The translations under genes were made by a program, and so were the position numbers. Below, piece by piece: positions 27,333 through 37,892 of a DNA stretch of 64,000 nucleotides. Source of the DNA: Myxococcus guangdongensis (lineage in GTDB: Bacteria; Myxococcota; Myxococcia; Myxococcales; Myxococcaceae); the NCBI RefSeq assembly GCF_024198255.1, contig NZ_JAJVKW010000017.1, positions 62,001 to 126,000 on the forward strand, written 5' to 3'. Positions within the stretch are counted from its first letter, which is position 1, and each line of letters begins with the position of its first letter. A model generated the notes under the pieces. That model was not told where the DNA came from, ran no database searches, and was given only the letters and a program-made list of their open reading frames with translations.

Positions 27333-27952
27333 TGACTTCTTCCGAGAAGCTGATTTTCACGCAAACCGTGGAAGCGATCTTCCTTCGCGCTCTCGAGAAC
27401 CGGCTGACGCCCGCGTGCCGCGAGCACCTGCGTCGTGCGGGGCTGGACCTCGAGCAGAAGCTGGAGCGGACCTACACGTTGGAGCAATGGAAGGAGTTCC
27501 TTCGCATCGCCGCGGGCCACGTCTACGGCGGCGTTCCCGCCGAGGCCGCCTACTACTCGCTGGGCGAGCGCTTCATGGACGCCTACTTCGGGACCTTCTT
27601 CGGTCGCGCGCTGCTGGGCGTCGTGCGGCTCGCCGGCCCCCGGAGGATGCTGCTGCGGGCGGGGATGGGCTTTCGCGCCGGCAACAACTTCAGTGTGGTC
27701 GAAATCGTCGAGCGCAGTCCCACTTTCGTGGAGCTGCGGATGAACGACGTGCTGGCGGACCTGCCCACGTTCTCCGCGGGGCTGCTGGCCCGGGCGGTGG
27801 AGCTGTGTGGTGGCTTCCGCGTGGTGGTGCTGCCGGAGGAGTTCGACGGCACGGCGTCCACGTTCCACATCCGCTGGGCGGAGGTGACGGCGGAGGCGGC
27901 CATGCCTCCTCCCGAGGATGGTTCGGCGGGCGCGTCGCGTCCTCGCGCCTGA
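27332..27952 (+). CDS. DUF2378 family protein
   Basis: A 206-residue cytoplasmic protein of the DUF2378 (TIGR02265) family, known to me only from myxobacteria, where many paralogues occur. Recognisable marks are the opening KLIFTQTVEAIFLRAL, GLDLEQKLERTYTLEQW, VYGGVPAEAAYYSLGERFMDAY and the late FRVVVLPEEFDGTASTFHIRW. The fold seems related to haem/nitric-oxide-binding-like sensors, but this is uncertain. Function unknown; it is mainly useful as a taxonomic marker. The short, palindromic upstream sequence suggests leaderless expression. Confidence 0.85.
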   Translation: MTSSEKLIFTQTVEAIFLRALENRLTPACREHLRRAGLDLEQKLERTYTLEQWKEFLRIAAGHVYGGVPAEAAYYSLGERFMDAYFGTFFGRALLGVVRLAGPRRMLLRAGMGFRAGNNFSVVEIVERSPTFVELRMNDVLADLPTFSAGLLARAVELCGGFRVVVLPEEFDGTASTFHIRWAEVTAEAAMPPPEDGSAGASRPRA

Positions 27953-28147
27953 CGCACCCCGAGTCCCGCGGGCCCCCCTGTCGCAATCCGCCAGGGTGGC
28001 GCGCGGAACGCCATGCTCGTGCAGCTTGCGAGCGGGCGCGTCGATGGCCCCGGGAGCGCGCGCTCCCGAGTGAGGCCTCGCCGCCCTCCCCCACGTCCCC
28101 TCGCTGGCATCCGCGCTGCAATCGCTGAGTCCCGAAGTGGAGGACTC

Positions 28148-28945
28148 ATGGACGGCAATGGCGGTGATGTGGTGGGGAAGCTCGAGCGTGGCGCGCTCTG
28201 GGGTTGGGGCCTGGTGATTCTGGTGGCGGCGGTGCTCGCGGGAGCCGGGGTATGGCACGGCCTCCTGCATCGAGCACCGGATGCGCCCGCCGCCCCGCTG
28301 CCCGTCGCCCAGGCGCCCAGGGCGTTGGACCGGGGCCCGGACACGCCGCTGCCTCCCGCCGCGGAGATCGACGCGCTCCTGCGCTCGCGGCTCGCGGGCG
28401 CCTCGTCCCAGCGCGAGTTCGGCGTGTGGCTGCGCGAGGCGGACCTGCTGCGCCGCTTCGTCGCCGTGGTGTCGAACATGGCCAGCGGCGAGAGCCCCCG
28501 GGCGGTGGTGGGGTTCCTGGCCCCCTCCGGTGACTTCCAGGTCCGCACCCACGAGGGCCGCACGCACATCGCGAAGCGGACGTACGCCCGCTATGACGCG
28601 GTGGGCCGGGTGGTGGGCAGCCTGGACTCGACGCTGCTGGTGGACACGTACCGCGAGGTGCGCCGTTTGGCCGAGCGCATCCACCAGGAGAGCGCTCCGC
28701 CGGGCAGCTCGTTCGAGTCCACGCTCCAGCGCGCCTTCGAGCAGGTGCTCGCGGTGCCGGTGCTCGACAGCGACGTGGAGGTGATGGCCAAGGGCGCGCT
28801 GTACGTGTACGCGGACCCGGCGCTGGAGGCGCTCACGCCCGCGCAGAAGCACCTGCTGCGGATGGGCCCCGCGAACCTGCGCCTCATCCAGGGCAAGGTC
28901 CGCGAGGTGTCGCAGAAGCTCAACCAGCAGGCCTCGAGGCCCTGA
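28148..28945 (+). CDS. DUF3014 membrane-anchored protein
   Basis: A 265-residue inner-membrane protein. One N-terminal transmembrane helix (LWGWGLVILVAAVLAGAGVW, about 17-37) is followed by a Pro/Ala-rich linker and a periplasmic DUF3014 domain, recognisable from READLLRRFVAVVSNMASGESPR and YARYDAVGRVVGSLD. The ATG at 28148 has GGAGG four to five bases upstream. It lies upstream of the sensor-kinase gene on the same strand, with about 110 bases between, and could be a partner in the periplasm; that link is inferred only from position. Confidence 0.85.
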   Translation: MDGNGGDVVGKLERGALWGWGLVILVAAVLAGAGVWHGLLHRAPDAPAAPLPVAQAPRALDRGPDTPLPPAAEIDALLRSRLAGASSQREFGVWLREADLLRRFVAVVSNMASGESPRAVVGFLAPSGDFQVRTHEGRTHIAKRTYARYDAVGRVVGSLDSTLLVDTYREVRRLAERIHQESAPPGSSFESTLQRAFEQVLAVPVLDSDVEVMAKGALYVYADPALEALTPAQKHLLRMGPANLRLIQGKVREVSQKLNQQASRP

Positions 28946-29058
28946 GTCCTCCGTTGCCGCCCGAGCCGGGCACCGACATGACGCCCGGGCCCCCGGAGCA
29001 AGGGCGGCCTGGCGGGCAACATCCCCCTCCTCGGCGCGGGATGTTGCTATCTGCCCCC

Positions 29059-31162
29059 ATGCGCTTCTCCCTGCTGCCCGTCCTGTTGTTGTGCACGGCG
29101 CTCACCGGCGTCATCGGCGGAGCCGTGTATTTCATCCAGCGGGACAGGCAGGCGCTGGTGGACCAGTTCGCCCGGGAGCGGCAGGCGCAGCTGCGCGAGG
29201 CCGCTCGCGGGGTGTCCGAGGCGCTGGAGGACGTGGGTGAGGACCTGCGCTTCACCGCCGAGCTGCTCTCCCAGCCCGGCTCGCCCGAGGAGCACCGCCG
29301 GGAGCTGCGCGCGCTCCTGGAGGCGGTGGGCCAGTACAAGGCCATCGTCGTCTTCGGCCCCGAGGGCGACGAGCGCCTGCGCCTGTTGGACCGGCGCACC
29401 GGTGAGTCCATCGCCCGGCAATACCCCGCCCAGGCGCTGGGCCTCACCGCGAAGAGCGCGCTGGAGGGGCCCGAGGGCCACATCGCGTCCTCGCCGCCGT
29501 TGAGCGGAGACGTGTCCGGGTGGCTGAGGGCCTTCGCCACGGCGTTGCCGGAGGACTCGCCGGGCGGTGGTGGCGCGGTGGTGGTGCTGGTGGACGCCGA
29601 GCCCCTCTTCGCGCCGCTCAAGCTGCTCACCGCGGAGAGCGACACCCATCTCTTGTTGCTGGGCGCGCACGGCACGCCCACCGCCCTGAGCGCGCCGATG
29701 CTCGCGGCCCGCTACCAGCGGCTCGGCACGGAGGCGAAGGACACGCCGGGGCTGGCGCTCCTGCGCGAGCGCATGCGCGAGGGCGAGGCGGGCTCGCTGG
29801 TCATCGACCGCGCGGAGGCGGCGACGCTGGGGCTGGGCGACGCGGAGGTGGTGGCCAGCTTCGCGCCGGTGAGCATGAAGAACGGCGCGCTGTGGCCCCT
29901 GGCGTCGCTGTCCTCCACGCGCGGGCTGCGCTCGCACGAGCGGAGCCTGGTGCTGCGGCTGTCGTTCGCGGCCTTCCTGTTCTCGTCGTTCCTCATCGCC
30001 TTCGGCGTGTACGTGGTGCTGGCGCGGAGCCGCGCGGTGGCGCTCCAGGAGAGCCTGCGGCACGCCAGCCGCCTGGCCCACCTGCACGACAAGACGCAGA
30101 AGATCCTCGACCACATCCCCACGGGCGTACTCGCCCTGTCCACGTCGGGCCGCATCACCTCCGCCAACCAGGCGCTCAGCTCGCGGATGCCGAAGGACGT
30201 GGTGGGCTCCACGCTCGCGGCGGCGTTCCCCCAGGCCCACGCGCCCGTCATCCAGCGGCTGGAGGAGCTGGTCAACGCCGCGGGCCAGGACAACCGCGTG
30301 CGCAGCCTGCACGCCGAGCCGCTGCGCCTGTTCGAAGCGGAGGGCCAGTACAACGTCCACGCGGTGCCGCTGGAGCCGCACCAGCCCGACGTGCGGACGC
30401 TGCTGGTGCTGGAGGACTTGAGCAACCTGCGCGCGCTGGAGGGACAGCTCCTGCGCGCGGAGAAACTCGCCACCGTGGGCGTGCTCGCGGCGGGAATCGC
30501 GCACGAGATTGGCACGCCCCTGGGCATCATCCGCGGCCGGGCCGAGTACGTGCAGGACAAGCTGGGCCCGGAGCACCCGCAGGGCCCGGGCGTGGGCGCC
30601 ATCGTCGAGCAGATCGACCGCGTCAGCCGCACCATCCGCCAGCTGCTGGACTTCTCCCGGCTGCAGCCCGCCGAGTCGCGCGCGGTGAGCCTGGCGCCGC
30701 TCGTGCGGAGCGTGCAGGAGCTGCTGCGCGTGGAGGCGGAGCGGCGCCACGTGGACCTGCGGCTGGAGGTGTCCCAGCCCCTGCCCTCGCTGGCGGCGGA
30801 CGCGGACCAGCTCCAGCAGGTCCTGGTGAACCTGCTGCTCAACGCGTGCGACGCGTGCGAGCCCGGAGGCCAGGTGCGGCTGACGGCGACGCCGGGCGAG
30901 GCGGACGCGTCCGGCGCGTGGGGGCGCGTGTGCATCACCATCGAGGACGACGGGTGCGGCATCGCCCCCCGGCACCTGCACCAGGTCTTCGACCCATTCT
31001 TCACCACCAAGAAGCGCGGCCTGGGCACGGGCCTGGGACTCACCATGGTGGCGCACATCGTGCGCAACCACGGTGGCCGCATCGAGCTGGACAGCGCGCC
31101 CGGTCAAGGCACGCGAGTGATGCTGCAGTGGCCCGCCGCGGCCCCCGCGCGAGAGGAGCAAC

Positions 31163-31173
<11 letters not shown>
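29059..31173 (+). CDS. Membrane sensor histidine kinase with PAS
   Basis: A 704-residue sensor kinase. A first transmembrane helix (LLPVLLLCTALTGVIGGAVYF) and a second near 300 (SFAAFLFSSFLIAFGVYVVL) bracket a periplasmic sensing domain of about 270 residues. After a short linker without an obvious HAMP come a PAS domain (about 345-450), the HisKA box with phospho-acceptor His482 (AAGIAHEIGTPLG), the N box (NLLLNACDACEPGG) and the G boxes (DDGCGIAP, GLGTGLGLTM). It belongs to the NtrB-like kinases that pair with sigma-54 activators. The next gene, such an activator, overlaps its end by 11 bases. The start could also be the ATG at 29041. Confidence 0.93.
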
Positions 31174-32524
<1,351 letters not shown>

Positions 32525-32620
32525 CCATGGGCGGCTTGGCGTTTCGCAACACCGGCTGAGCGTTGCCGGGGACGTCCCGAGTGACGCCCCCCCGGCACGG
32601 CGCGTGCTCAGCACGAGGAC

Positions 32621-33130
32621 ATGCGCCCCTTCCTCTCGCTTCTCGTCGTCGTCCTTGGTCTGGTGGGTTGTGCCGCGAAGCAACCCCTCTCCACGGTCTC
32701 CACCGACTCCCAGCCCCCTCATGCTCCGGTGGCCACGCGTCCGGAGCCGGAGCGTCCCTCAGCGATGACCCAGAATTCCGACACGGACCTGCTCCCCATC
32801 CGCCTGGAGCCCGTCTACTTCGAGCTCGACTCGACGACGCTGCGCCCGGAGTTCCGGGACACGCTGACGCAGCTGGCGGACGCGCTGCGCCAGCGGCCGC
32901 AGGCGAAGGTGAGCATCACCGGCCACACGTGCGAGCTGGGGACCACGGAGTACAACCTGGCGCTCGGCCAGCGTCGGGCCTCGGTGGTGCGCGACTACCT
33001 GCGCCGGCTGGGCGTGGAGCCGTCCCGGCTGTCCACCCTGTCCTACGGCGAGGAGCGGCCGCTCTCCGCCTCCGAGCTGGAGAAGAACCGCCGCGCGGAG
33101 TTCCTGGTCTCCGGTGGCTACCTGAACTGA
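32621..33130 (+). CDS. OmpA-family peptidoglycan-binding lipoprotein
   Basis: A 169-residue outer-membrane lipoprotein similar to Pal. Signal peptide and lipobox LVGC are at the N-terminus, a Pro-rich linker reaches about residue 55, and the OmpA C-terminal domain follows with VYFELDSTTLRPEF, the HT.E.G peptidoglycan loop (ITGHTCELGTTEYNLALGQRRA) and GEERPL..SE..KNRRAEF. The usual Asp of the GHTDxxG loop is Cys here (GHTCELG), a small oddity. No tol genes are nearby, so it is a paralogue rather than the Tol-Pal protein itself. Confidence 0.9.
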   Translation: MRPFLSLLVVVLGLVGCAAKQPLSTVSTDSQPPHAPVATRPEPERPSAMTQNSDTDLLPIRLEPVYFELDSTTLRPEFRDTLTQLADALRQRPQAKVSITGHTCELGTTEYNLALGQRRASVVRDYLRRLGVEPSRLSTLSYGEERPLSASELEKNRRAEFLVSGGYLN

Positions 33131-33180
33131 CGAAGGCGCCCTGGCGTGACGTGGGCGTGACGGGCCGGGCTGGAAACGAC

Positions 33181-33218
33181 GACGTCCGCCACGGGCACCG
33201 GGTGCCTGGGCGGACGTC
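33181..33218. terminator. Long hairpin between convergent genes
   Basis: Perfect 10-bp arms GACGTCCGCC and GGCGGACGTC enclose a second stem, GGCACC/GGTGCC. The element separates the OmpA-family gene from the leftward low-complexity protein gene and should terminate both. Confidence 0.65.
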
Positions 33219-33250
33219 CTCGAAACCTCGGTGCTGTGTGCAGCCGGACG

Positions 33251-33847
33251 TCAGTCCAGGCCGCGCAGCATCTTCGACTGGGCGAAGGCGGCGAGCTGCT
33301 GGGCGTTGAACTTGCCCTGGGCGATGTCGCCCACCGCGGTGGCCGCCGAGCGGACCGTGTCCACGGTGTCCGCGAGCTTGCCCACGTTGGAGGCGCCGTT
33401 GAACAGGCTGCTGACGCCGGCCAGGGGGCCGCCGGCCACCATGGACAGGCCGTTGTCGATGAACTTGTCCGCGAAGGGCTTGGCCAGCTGGCCCAGGCCG
33501 AACGGGAGGTTGTCGAGCGCCTTGCCGACGATGTCCTTGAGGGGGCCGGTGATGGCGCCGAGCGCCTTGTCCAGCAGGCCCGAGACGGAGCTGAGCGCCT
33601 CGGAGACCTTGCCCACCACGTCGCTGAGGCCCTTGGCCAGGCCGCTGAGGCCCTGCGCCAGTCCGCCCAGGCCGCTCAGGCCCTTCGACAGCCCACCGAG
33701 CGCCTTGCCCAGGCCGCCCAGCGCGTTGCTGATGCTGTTGGCCGCCTTGCTGGCCGCGTCCGCCGCCTTGCTCGCGGCGTTGCTGGCGCTGTTCGCACCG
33801 TTCGTGCCGTTGCTACCACCCGCGCCACTGGAGCCGCCGACAGACAT
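33251..33847 (-). CDS. Glycine-zipper-like low-complexity protein
   Basis: A 198-residue protein with no Cys, Trp or Tyr. After a Ser/Gly/Asn/Ala start come Ala/Ser/Lys helices (about 20-45), then about six imperfect repeats of a seven-residue unit of the form GL-x-K/Q-G/A-L-S/G (about 44-80), then an amphipathic helical region ending in a Lys/Arg-rich tail. Spaced glycines on one helix face resemble glycine zippers that pack in membranes or pores. A strong GAGGAAA lies five to six bases before the ATG. It has no classical signal peptide. It follows the 33919-34359 gene by 71 bases on the same strand. I do not recognise the family. Confidence 0.8.
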   Translation of the reverse strand: MSVGGSSGAGGSNGTNGANSASNAASKAADAASKAANSISNALGGLGKALGGLSKGLSGLGGLAQGLSGLAKGLSDVVGKVSEALSSVSGLLDKALGAITGPLKDIVGKALDNLPFGLGQLAKPFADKFIDNGLSMVAGGPLAGVSSLFNGASNVGKLADTVDTVRSAATAVGDIAQGKFNAQQLAAFAQSKMLRGLD

Positions 33848-33918
33848 GGGATTTCCTCGGTAAAAAATGGATACCCGATTATCGGAGGAGTCCTGCGGAA
33901 GTTGCCTCCAAGGTAGGT

Positions 33919-34359
33919 TCAGAGGCGATCAGGCCCTCGGGGGACGTGCTTGAGGAGGGCCTTGCGGGTCTCCTCGTCGACCTCCACCTGGGCCTGGGCC
34001 TGGCCTTCGTCGCCGCGGAGGGCGGGCTTGCCCGCGCTCGGGGCGGGCTTGGACTCGAAGCCGCTGTAGTAGGCCGGCGGGGGACCCAGGCCGAGCTCAC
34101 CCCGGGCGGCGCCGAGGAAGAACTCGCCGACCTCCTCGATGCTGGCCGGCTCATAGCCGGATTGCTTGAGGATTTCGTCGGGGACGACCTGGAGGACGGG
34201 CTCCTTCTCCGGGTGCTGGGCATAGTCGAGGACGAGCTCGACATAGGCGGCCAGCTCCATGCCCACGGACTTCGCGATGCGCTGGGTGTCGGGGTCCGCG
34301 AGCAGCTCGGCGCGGACGTTCTCGACGGGACGCTTGAGGCGGGGCTTGGACTCGGACAT
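33919..34359 (-). CDS. Uncharacterised protein, partner of the glycine-rich gene
   Basis: A 146-residue soluble protein with GGAG eight bases before the ATG. The N-terminal 70 residues are helical (ENVRAELLADPDTQRIAKSVGMELAAYVELVLDYAQHPEKEP), the centre has PPAYYSGFESKPAPS, and the C-terminus is charged (VDEETRKALLKHV). No membrane segment. It is the first gene of a probable two-gene unit with the glycine-zipper-like protein and might keep that protein soluble; this is a guess from context. Confidence 0.75.
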   Translation of the reverse strand: MSESKPRLKRPVENVRAELLADPDTQRIAKSVGMELAAYVELVLDYAQHPEKEPVLQVVPDEILKQSGYEPASIEEVGEFFLGAARGELGLGPPPAYYSGFESKPAPSAGKPALRGDEGQAQAQVEVDEETRKALLKHVPRGPDRL

Positions 34360-34441
34360 GGAATCACTCCAGGCAGCGCGGGTGACTCCCGAGGTTAGAC
34401 GGACCTCGGAGCAAGCTCCAGCCTGTCTGAAATTCCAGTCG

Positions 34442-34885
34442 TTACGATGTCACGGGACGGGGCATGGCCAGGTGGAGGAGCGGATAGGGCCGGCCCTCGC
34501 CGTCGGTGGGGCTGCGGCCCGTCTGGACGAAGCCGCAGTGGAGATAGAAGCCCACGGCGCGGGGGTTCTGCTCGTTGACGTCGACGGTGAGCGGTCCGCG
34601 ACTGGCCACGTGGGCGAGCAGCCGTCGCCCCAGTCCGCCGCCCATCGCCGAGGGGTCCACGAACAGCATCTCCACGTGGTGTCCGCTCATACCGATGAAG
34701 GCCACGGGCCGAGTGTCCTCACAGGCGACGTGCACCTCGACGGCGGGGAGATAGACGGGGCCGAGCTTGCGGTGGATGTCCTCGAAGTCCGCGATGCTCA
34801 GGAAGTCGTGCGTCTCGCGGACGGCGCGGGCCCAGATGTCGACCAGCGCATCGGTATCAGCGGGTTGGAAGGGGCGAATGGTCAT
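34442..34885 (-). CDS. GNAT N-acetyltransferase
   Basis: A 147-residue GNAT-fold enzyme close to the YjaB type. TIRPFQPADTDALVDIWARAV begins the fold, EMLFVDPSAMGGGLGRRLLAHV contains the acetyl-CoA pyrophosphate loop, and VDVNEQNPRAVGFYLHCGFV is motif B. The ATG at 34885 is where similarity starts; an ATG at 34924, directly touching the stop of the upstream gspC-like gene, would add 13 residues. The acetylated substrate is unknown. Confidence 0.88.
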   Translation of the reverse strand: MTIRPFQPADTDALVDIWARAVRETHDFLSIADFEDIHRKLGPVYLPAVEVHVACEDTRPVAFIGMSGHHVEMLFVDPSAMGGGLGRRLLAHVASRGPLTVDVNEQNPRAVGFYLHCGFVQTGRSPTDGEGRPYPLLHLAMPRPVTS

Positions 34886-34924
34886 GGCGCGAGGGGGGAC
34901 GCTACCCGCCCTTCCTCCTGACAT

Positions 34925-35782
34925 TCACGGTTGGACGTCGTAGACCTTGCGCACCGTCACCCCGCCCCGTTCGATTTCGACCTCCAGGCGCCGCTGGCTC
35001 TTGAGCAGCATGTACGTCTCCATGGCCTTCTCCAGCGAGTCGAGCGGCATGCCGTTGATGCGCTGGAGGACGTCCCCGTTCTGGAGGCCGAGCTTCTCGT
35101 AGAGCGAGCCCTTCCGGAGGGAGAGGACCTTGAAGCCTTGCGCCTTCCCATCCTTGAACGCCGGCACCATCCGCGCGTCCGAGAGCGTCGATCCGCCCGT
35201 CATGCGCTCGAGGTCGAGATACCGGCCTGGGACTTCGTAGGTGTGCTCCCCCACGCGACGGATGTCCGTGTCCGCGGTCGGCCTCGGCATCGGTGAAACG
35301 GCGCCGGAGGGACCTCCCCGGTCGATGACCTCGCGTCGTCCCTGGACCGTGACGATGACGCGCCCACGCTCGATGGCGACGACCTCCGAGTCCTGGAGCA
35401 CATCGCCCACGCGGAGGCTGCGCACGCGCTGACTGTCCAGGTCCTCGACCGACGCGAGCGACCAATGCGCCTCGCGAGACGTCAACGTCCCCACCAACCG
35501 CGCACGCCGTGCACTGCGGGGCGGGCCTTCCTCCTCCTCGGGGACGTCGTCCGTGCGCAGGGCCACGCCCAGCAACCTCGACAGCCTGTCCTCACTCAGC
35601 GGTGTGCGTGCGGTGCCTTGGGCAATCCGGATGGGGCGCGTGCTCGACGCCTCTCCTCCAGGGACCGGTGCACTGAGTTGGAACTCGGTGAAGACGTGGA
35701 CGATGCGCGACAGCAGGAACGCGACCGCGAGGATGAATGCCCCATGCAACCACCACGAATGCCGCTCGAGCCAATGTCTCAT
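34925..35782 (-). CDS. gspC: GspC-like type II secretion protein with PDZ domain
   Basis: A 285-residue inner-membrane protein with the full GspC plan: short cytoplasmic N-terminus, one transmembrane helix (LHGAFILAVAFLLSRIVHVF, about 13-32), a periplasmic homology region (LVGTLTSREAHWSLASVEDLD and VGDVLQDSEVVAIERGRVIV, about 95-155), and a C-terminal PDZ domain (GFKVLSLRKGSLYEKLGLQNGDVLQRINGMPL). GspC links the secretin to the inner-membrane platform. No other gsp gene is in the window, so it is an orphan copy here. GGAGGAGG lies nine bases before the ATG. Confidence 0.88.
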   Translation of the reverse strand: MRHWLERHSWWLHGAFILAVAFLLSRIVHVFTEFQLSAPVPGGEASSTRPIRIAQGTARTPLSEDRLSRLLGVALRTDDVPEEEEGPPRSARRARLVGTLTSREAHWSLASVEDLDSQRVRSLRVGDVLQDSEVVAIERGRVIVTVQGRREVIDRGGPSGAVSPMPRPTADTDIRRVGEHTYEVPGRYLDLERMTGGSTLSDARMVPAFKDGKAQGFKVLSLRKGSLYEKLGLQNGDVLQRINGMPLDSLEKAMETYMLLKSQRRLEVEIERGGVTVRKVYDVQP

Positions 35783-36013
35783 CGGGCCCTACCTCCTCCC
35801 CTCCAGGGATGAGCAGGGACTGAGCAAGCACGAGGCCAGGAGCCTCCGCGCCCGGGACTTCAGAGGGAGCGCCGTGGAATCACCACGCGGCCCGGGTCCT
35901 CGCGCCCGAACAGGCTGTCACGGCAGCAAGCATCCTCCGAGACAGAGTGTCACGGTGGACGCTTGTATCAACGTCGCGGTATGGGACGGACTCCACCCCG
36001 AGCGGAGTCAGGC

Positions 36014-36835
36014 ATGTTCATCATCTACGGAAACGCGCCGAAGCAGCAGGAGCTCGGGGAGCGTCCTGCCCTCTGCCGGGACTGCCAGCGGGAGACGACC
36101 CACCGACTCCAGCGGCACTACAACGTCATCCACGTCTTCTGGTTCCCGCTCTTCTCCGTGCGGACGAAGTACGTCCTCGCCTGCTCCCGCTGCAACCTGC
36201 ACTCGGAGGTGCCGGAGCAGTCCATCGGCGCCGTGCCGACCAGGCCCGTGCTGCACCGCATGGGCGGTCTTTTCCCCCTCGGCGCCCTGCTCTTCTGCTG
36301 CGTGGGATTCCCCGTGGTCGGCGCGGTGACTTCCGTCGTCGCGGGCACCTCGTCGAGCGAGACCGAGGTCCAGGAAGAACGCCACGGCTTCGACCAACGC
36401 TTCCACGCCCAGGCCGAGGACCTCGCCGCCCAGGAGGAGCTCCAGTCGGTGTTCGAGGACGCGGGCCACACGTCGATGTCCGTCACCGCCGCATCGGCGT
36501 CCGTGAAGGACCAGGGCATCCGGGTCATCACCGCGCGCTCCACGCATCTCAAGAAGGTGGGCAACCCGGACCGCGTGAAGCTGCTCGAATTGATGCAGCG
36601 GACCGCGGACCAGCGCTTCGAGAAGGACGAGGTCTTCCTCGGGCTGCAGGGCAAGCTGCTCTGGGGTGGCTACGCGCACCGTCCGCCGGGCGGCGCCTGG
36701 CGGCACATCGTGAAGAGCACCACGACCAGCCCCAAGGCCGCGGCCTTCGAGGCGCTCCTCCAGCTCGAAGCCCAGCAGCCCTCGGAGTCGCCGGAGGCGC
36801 TCCCGACGCCCGTGGCCGACGAAACGGCCCCCTAG
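36014..36835 (+). CDS. Zinc-ribbon membrane protein of unknown function
   Basis: A 273-residue protein. The N-terminal 60 residues form a zinc ribbon of the CRDC...CSRC type (about residues 21-24 and 49-52) like that of small zinc-ribbon-15 proteins. A hydrophobic segment (GGLFPLGALLFCCVGFPVVGAVTSVVAG, about 77-104) follows, then a charged soluble tail. A GGAG lies eight bases before the ATG at 36014. Its last four bases overlap the end of the convergent hydrolase gene. Function unknown. Confidence 0.8.
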   Translation: MFIIYGNAPKQQELGERPALCRDCQRETTHRLQRHYNVIHVFWFPLFSVRTKYVLACSRCNLHSEVPEQSIGAVPTRPVLHRMGGLFPLGALLFCCVGFPVVGAVTSVVAGTSSSETEVQEERHGFDQRFHAQAEDLAAQEELQSVFEDAGHTSMSVTAASASVKDQGIRVITARSTHLKKVGNPDRVKLLELMQRTADQRFEKDEVFLGLQGKLLWGGYAHRPPGGAWRHIVKSTTTSPKAAAFEALLQLEAQQPSESPEALPTPVADETAP

Positions 36836-37695
36836 CGCGCCTGACGCAGCGGCTCGCCAGGCGCCTCGAGTGTGTCCAGGAACGCGAGGATGCGCCGGGC
36901 ACAGTCCGCCGGGTCCTCCAGCGGGAACAGGTGCCCACCCGGAGCCTCCTCCAGTCGAACGCCTGGGATGACCCGCCGGGCCTTGGCGAAAGCGGAGGCA
37001 GCCAACGTGCGCGTGCGCGCCCCACGAACGATGAGCGTGGGCACGGAGATGGAGCGCAGCGAGTTCCACATCCCCTTCGGCGTCGTCTCGAAGACGCGTG
37101 CCTCCCACTCGCGGGGGATGGTCAGCCGGAAGCCGCCCTCGGGCGCCTCCGTGAGTCCGTACGTCACGTAGTCCTGGAAGCACGCCTCGTCGAACGCCGC
37201 GAACAGCGGCTTCTTGCGATAGACGGTGAAGGCCAGCTCCCGCGTGGGCCAGTGCGCACGGCGGCGACGCGCCAGGCTCGCGGGAGGCACGCGGCTTCGC
37301 TGTCCGAGCAGCGTCAGCACGTCCAGCACCAGCTTGCGCATCCCGGAGAACAGCACCGGGTCCAGGGTGACGACGGCGCGGAAGAGGCTCGGGTCCTTCA
37401 CGGAGGCGAGCAGTGTCGCCACGCCGCCCATGCTGTGCCCCACCCCGACGATGCCCTCCAGCTTCGCGGCGCGGAGCGCTCCGATGAGGTCATCCGCCAT
37501 GTCGTTCCAGTCCCGCATGGACAGCGGGTCCGAGCCGGGGACGAGGCATCGCGAGCGCACCGTGACGACGCGGAAGCGCGGCTTCAGCCGCTCGATGAGC
37601 TGGCGATACGTGCCGGGAGGAAATCCGTTGGCGTGCGCCAGGTGCAGCACGGGGCCGGTGCCGCCCCAGTCGTCCAGTTGAAGGGCCTCGCTCAT
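36832..37695 (-). CDS. Alpha/beta hydrolase
   Basis: A 287-residue alpha/beta hydrolase. HANGFPPGTY provides the oxyanion strand-loop, GHSMGG is the nucleophile elbow (Ser near 95), and EAPGGHLFPLEDP contains the catalytic His near the C-terminus; the acid residue is less clear because the usual D after RG is replaced (RGARTRTL). The ATG at 37695 has GGGAGGGG just upstream and removes a random-looking 51-residue extension. Substrate unknown; similarity is to short-chain esterases and lipases. Confidence 0.88.
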   Translation of the reverse strand: MSEALQLDDWGGTGPVLHLAHANGFPPGTYRQLIERLKPRFRVVTVRSRCLVPGSDPLSMRDWNDMADDLIGALRAAKLEGIVGVGHSMGGVATLLASVKDPSLFRAVVTLDPVLFSGMRKLVLDVLTLLGQRSRVPPASLARRRRAHWPTRELAFTVYRKKPLFAAFDEACFQDYVTYGLTEAPEGGFRLTIPREWEARVFETTPKGMWNSLRSISVPTLIVRGARTRTLAASAFAKARRVIPGVRLEEAPGGHLFPLEDPADCARRILAFLDTLEAPGEPLRQAR

Positions 37696-37892
37696 CGCCC
37701 CTCCCGGATACCCCGAACCGCCCCGGTTGTCTGCCTCGACGACAGCCGAACGCGGCGCCCATCCCGGCACAGGCAGGCGACATCTCCCTCGATGGGTCGC
37801 TCCCCGCCCCTCGCGCGTGCGACGGACCGAAGCGCACCTCTCGTTCACGGCCCGTCGCGATGTCCATCTTCCACCACAGGGGGACGCGGACC

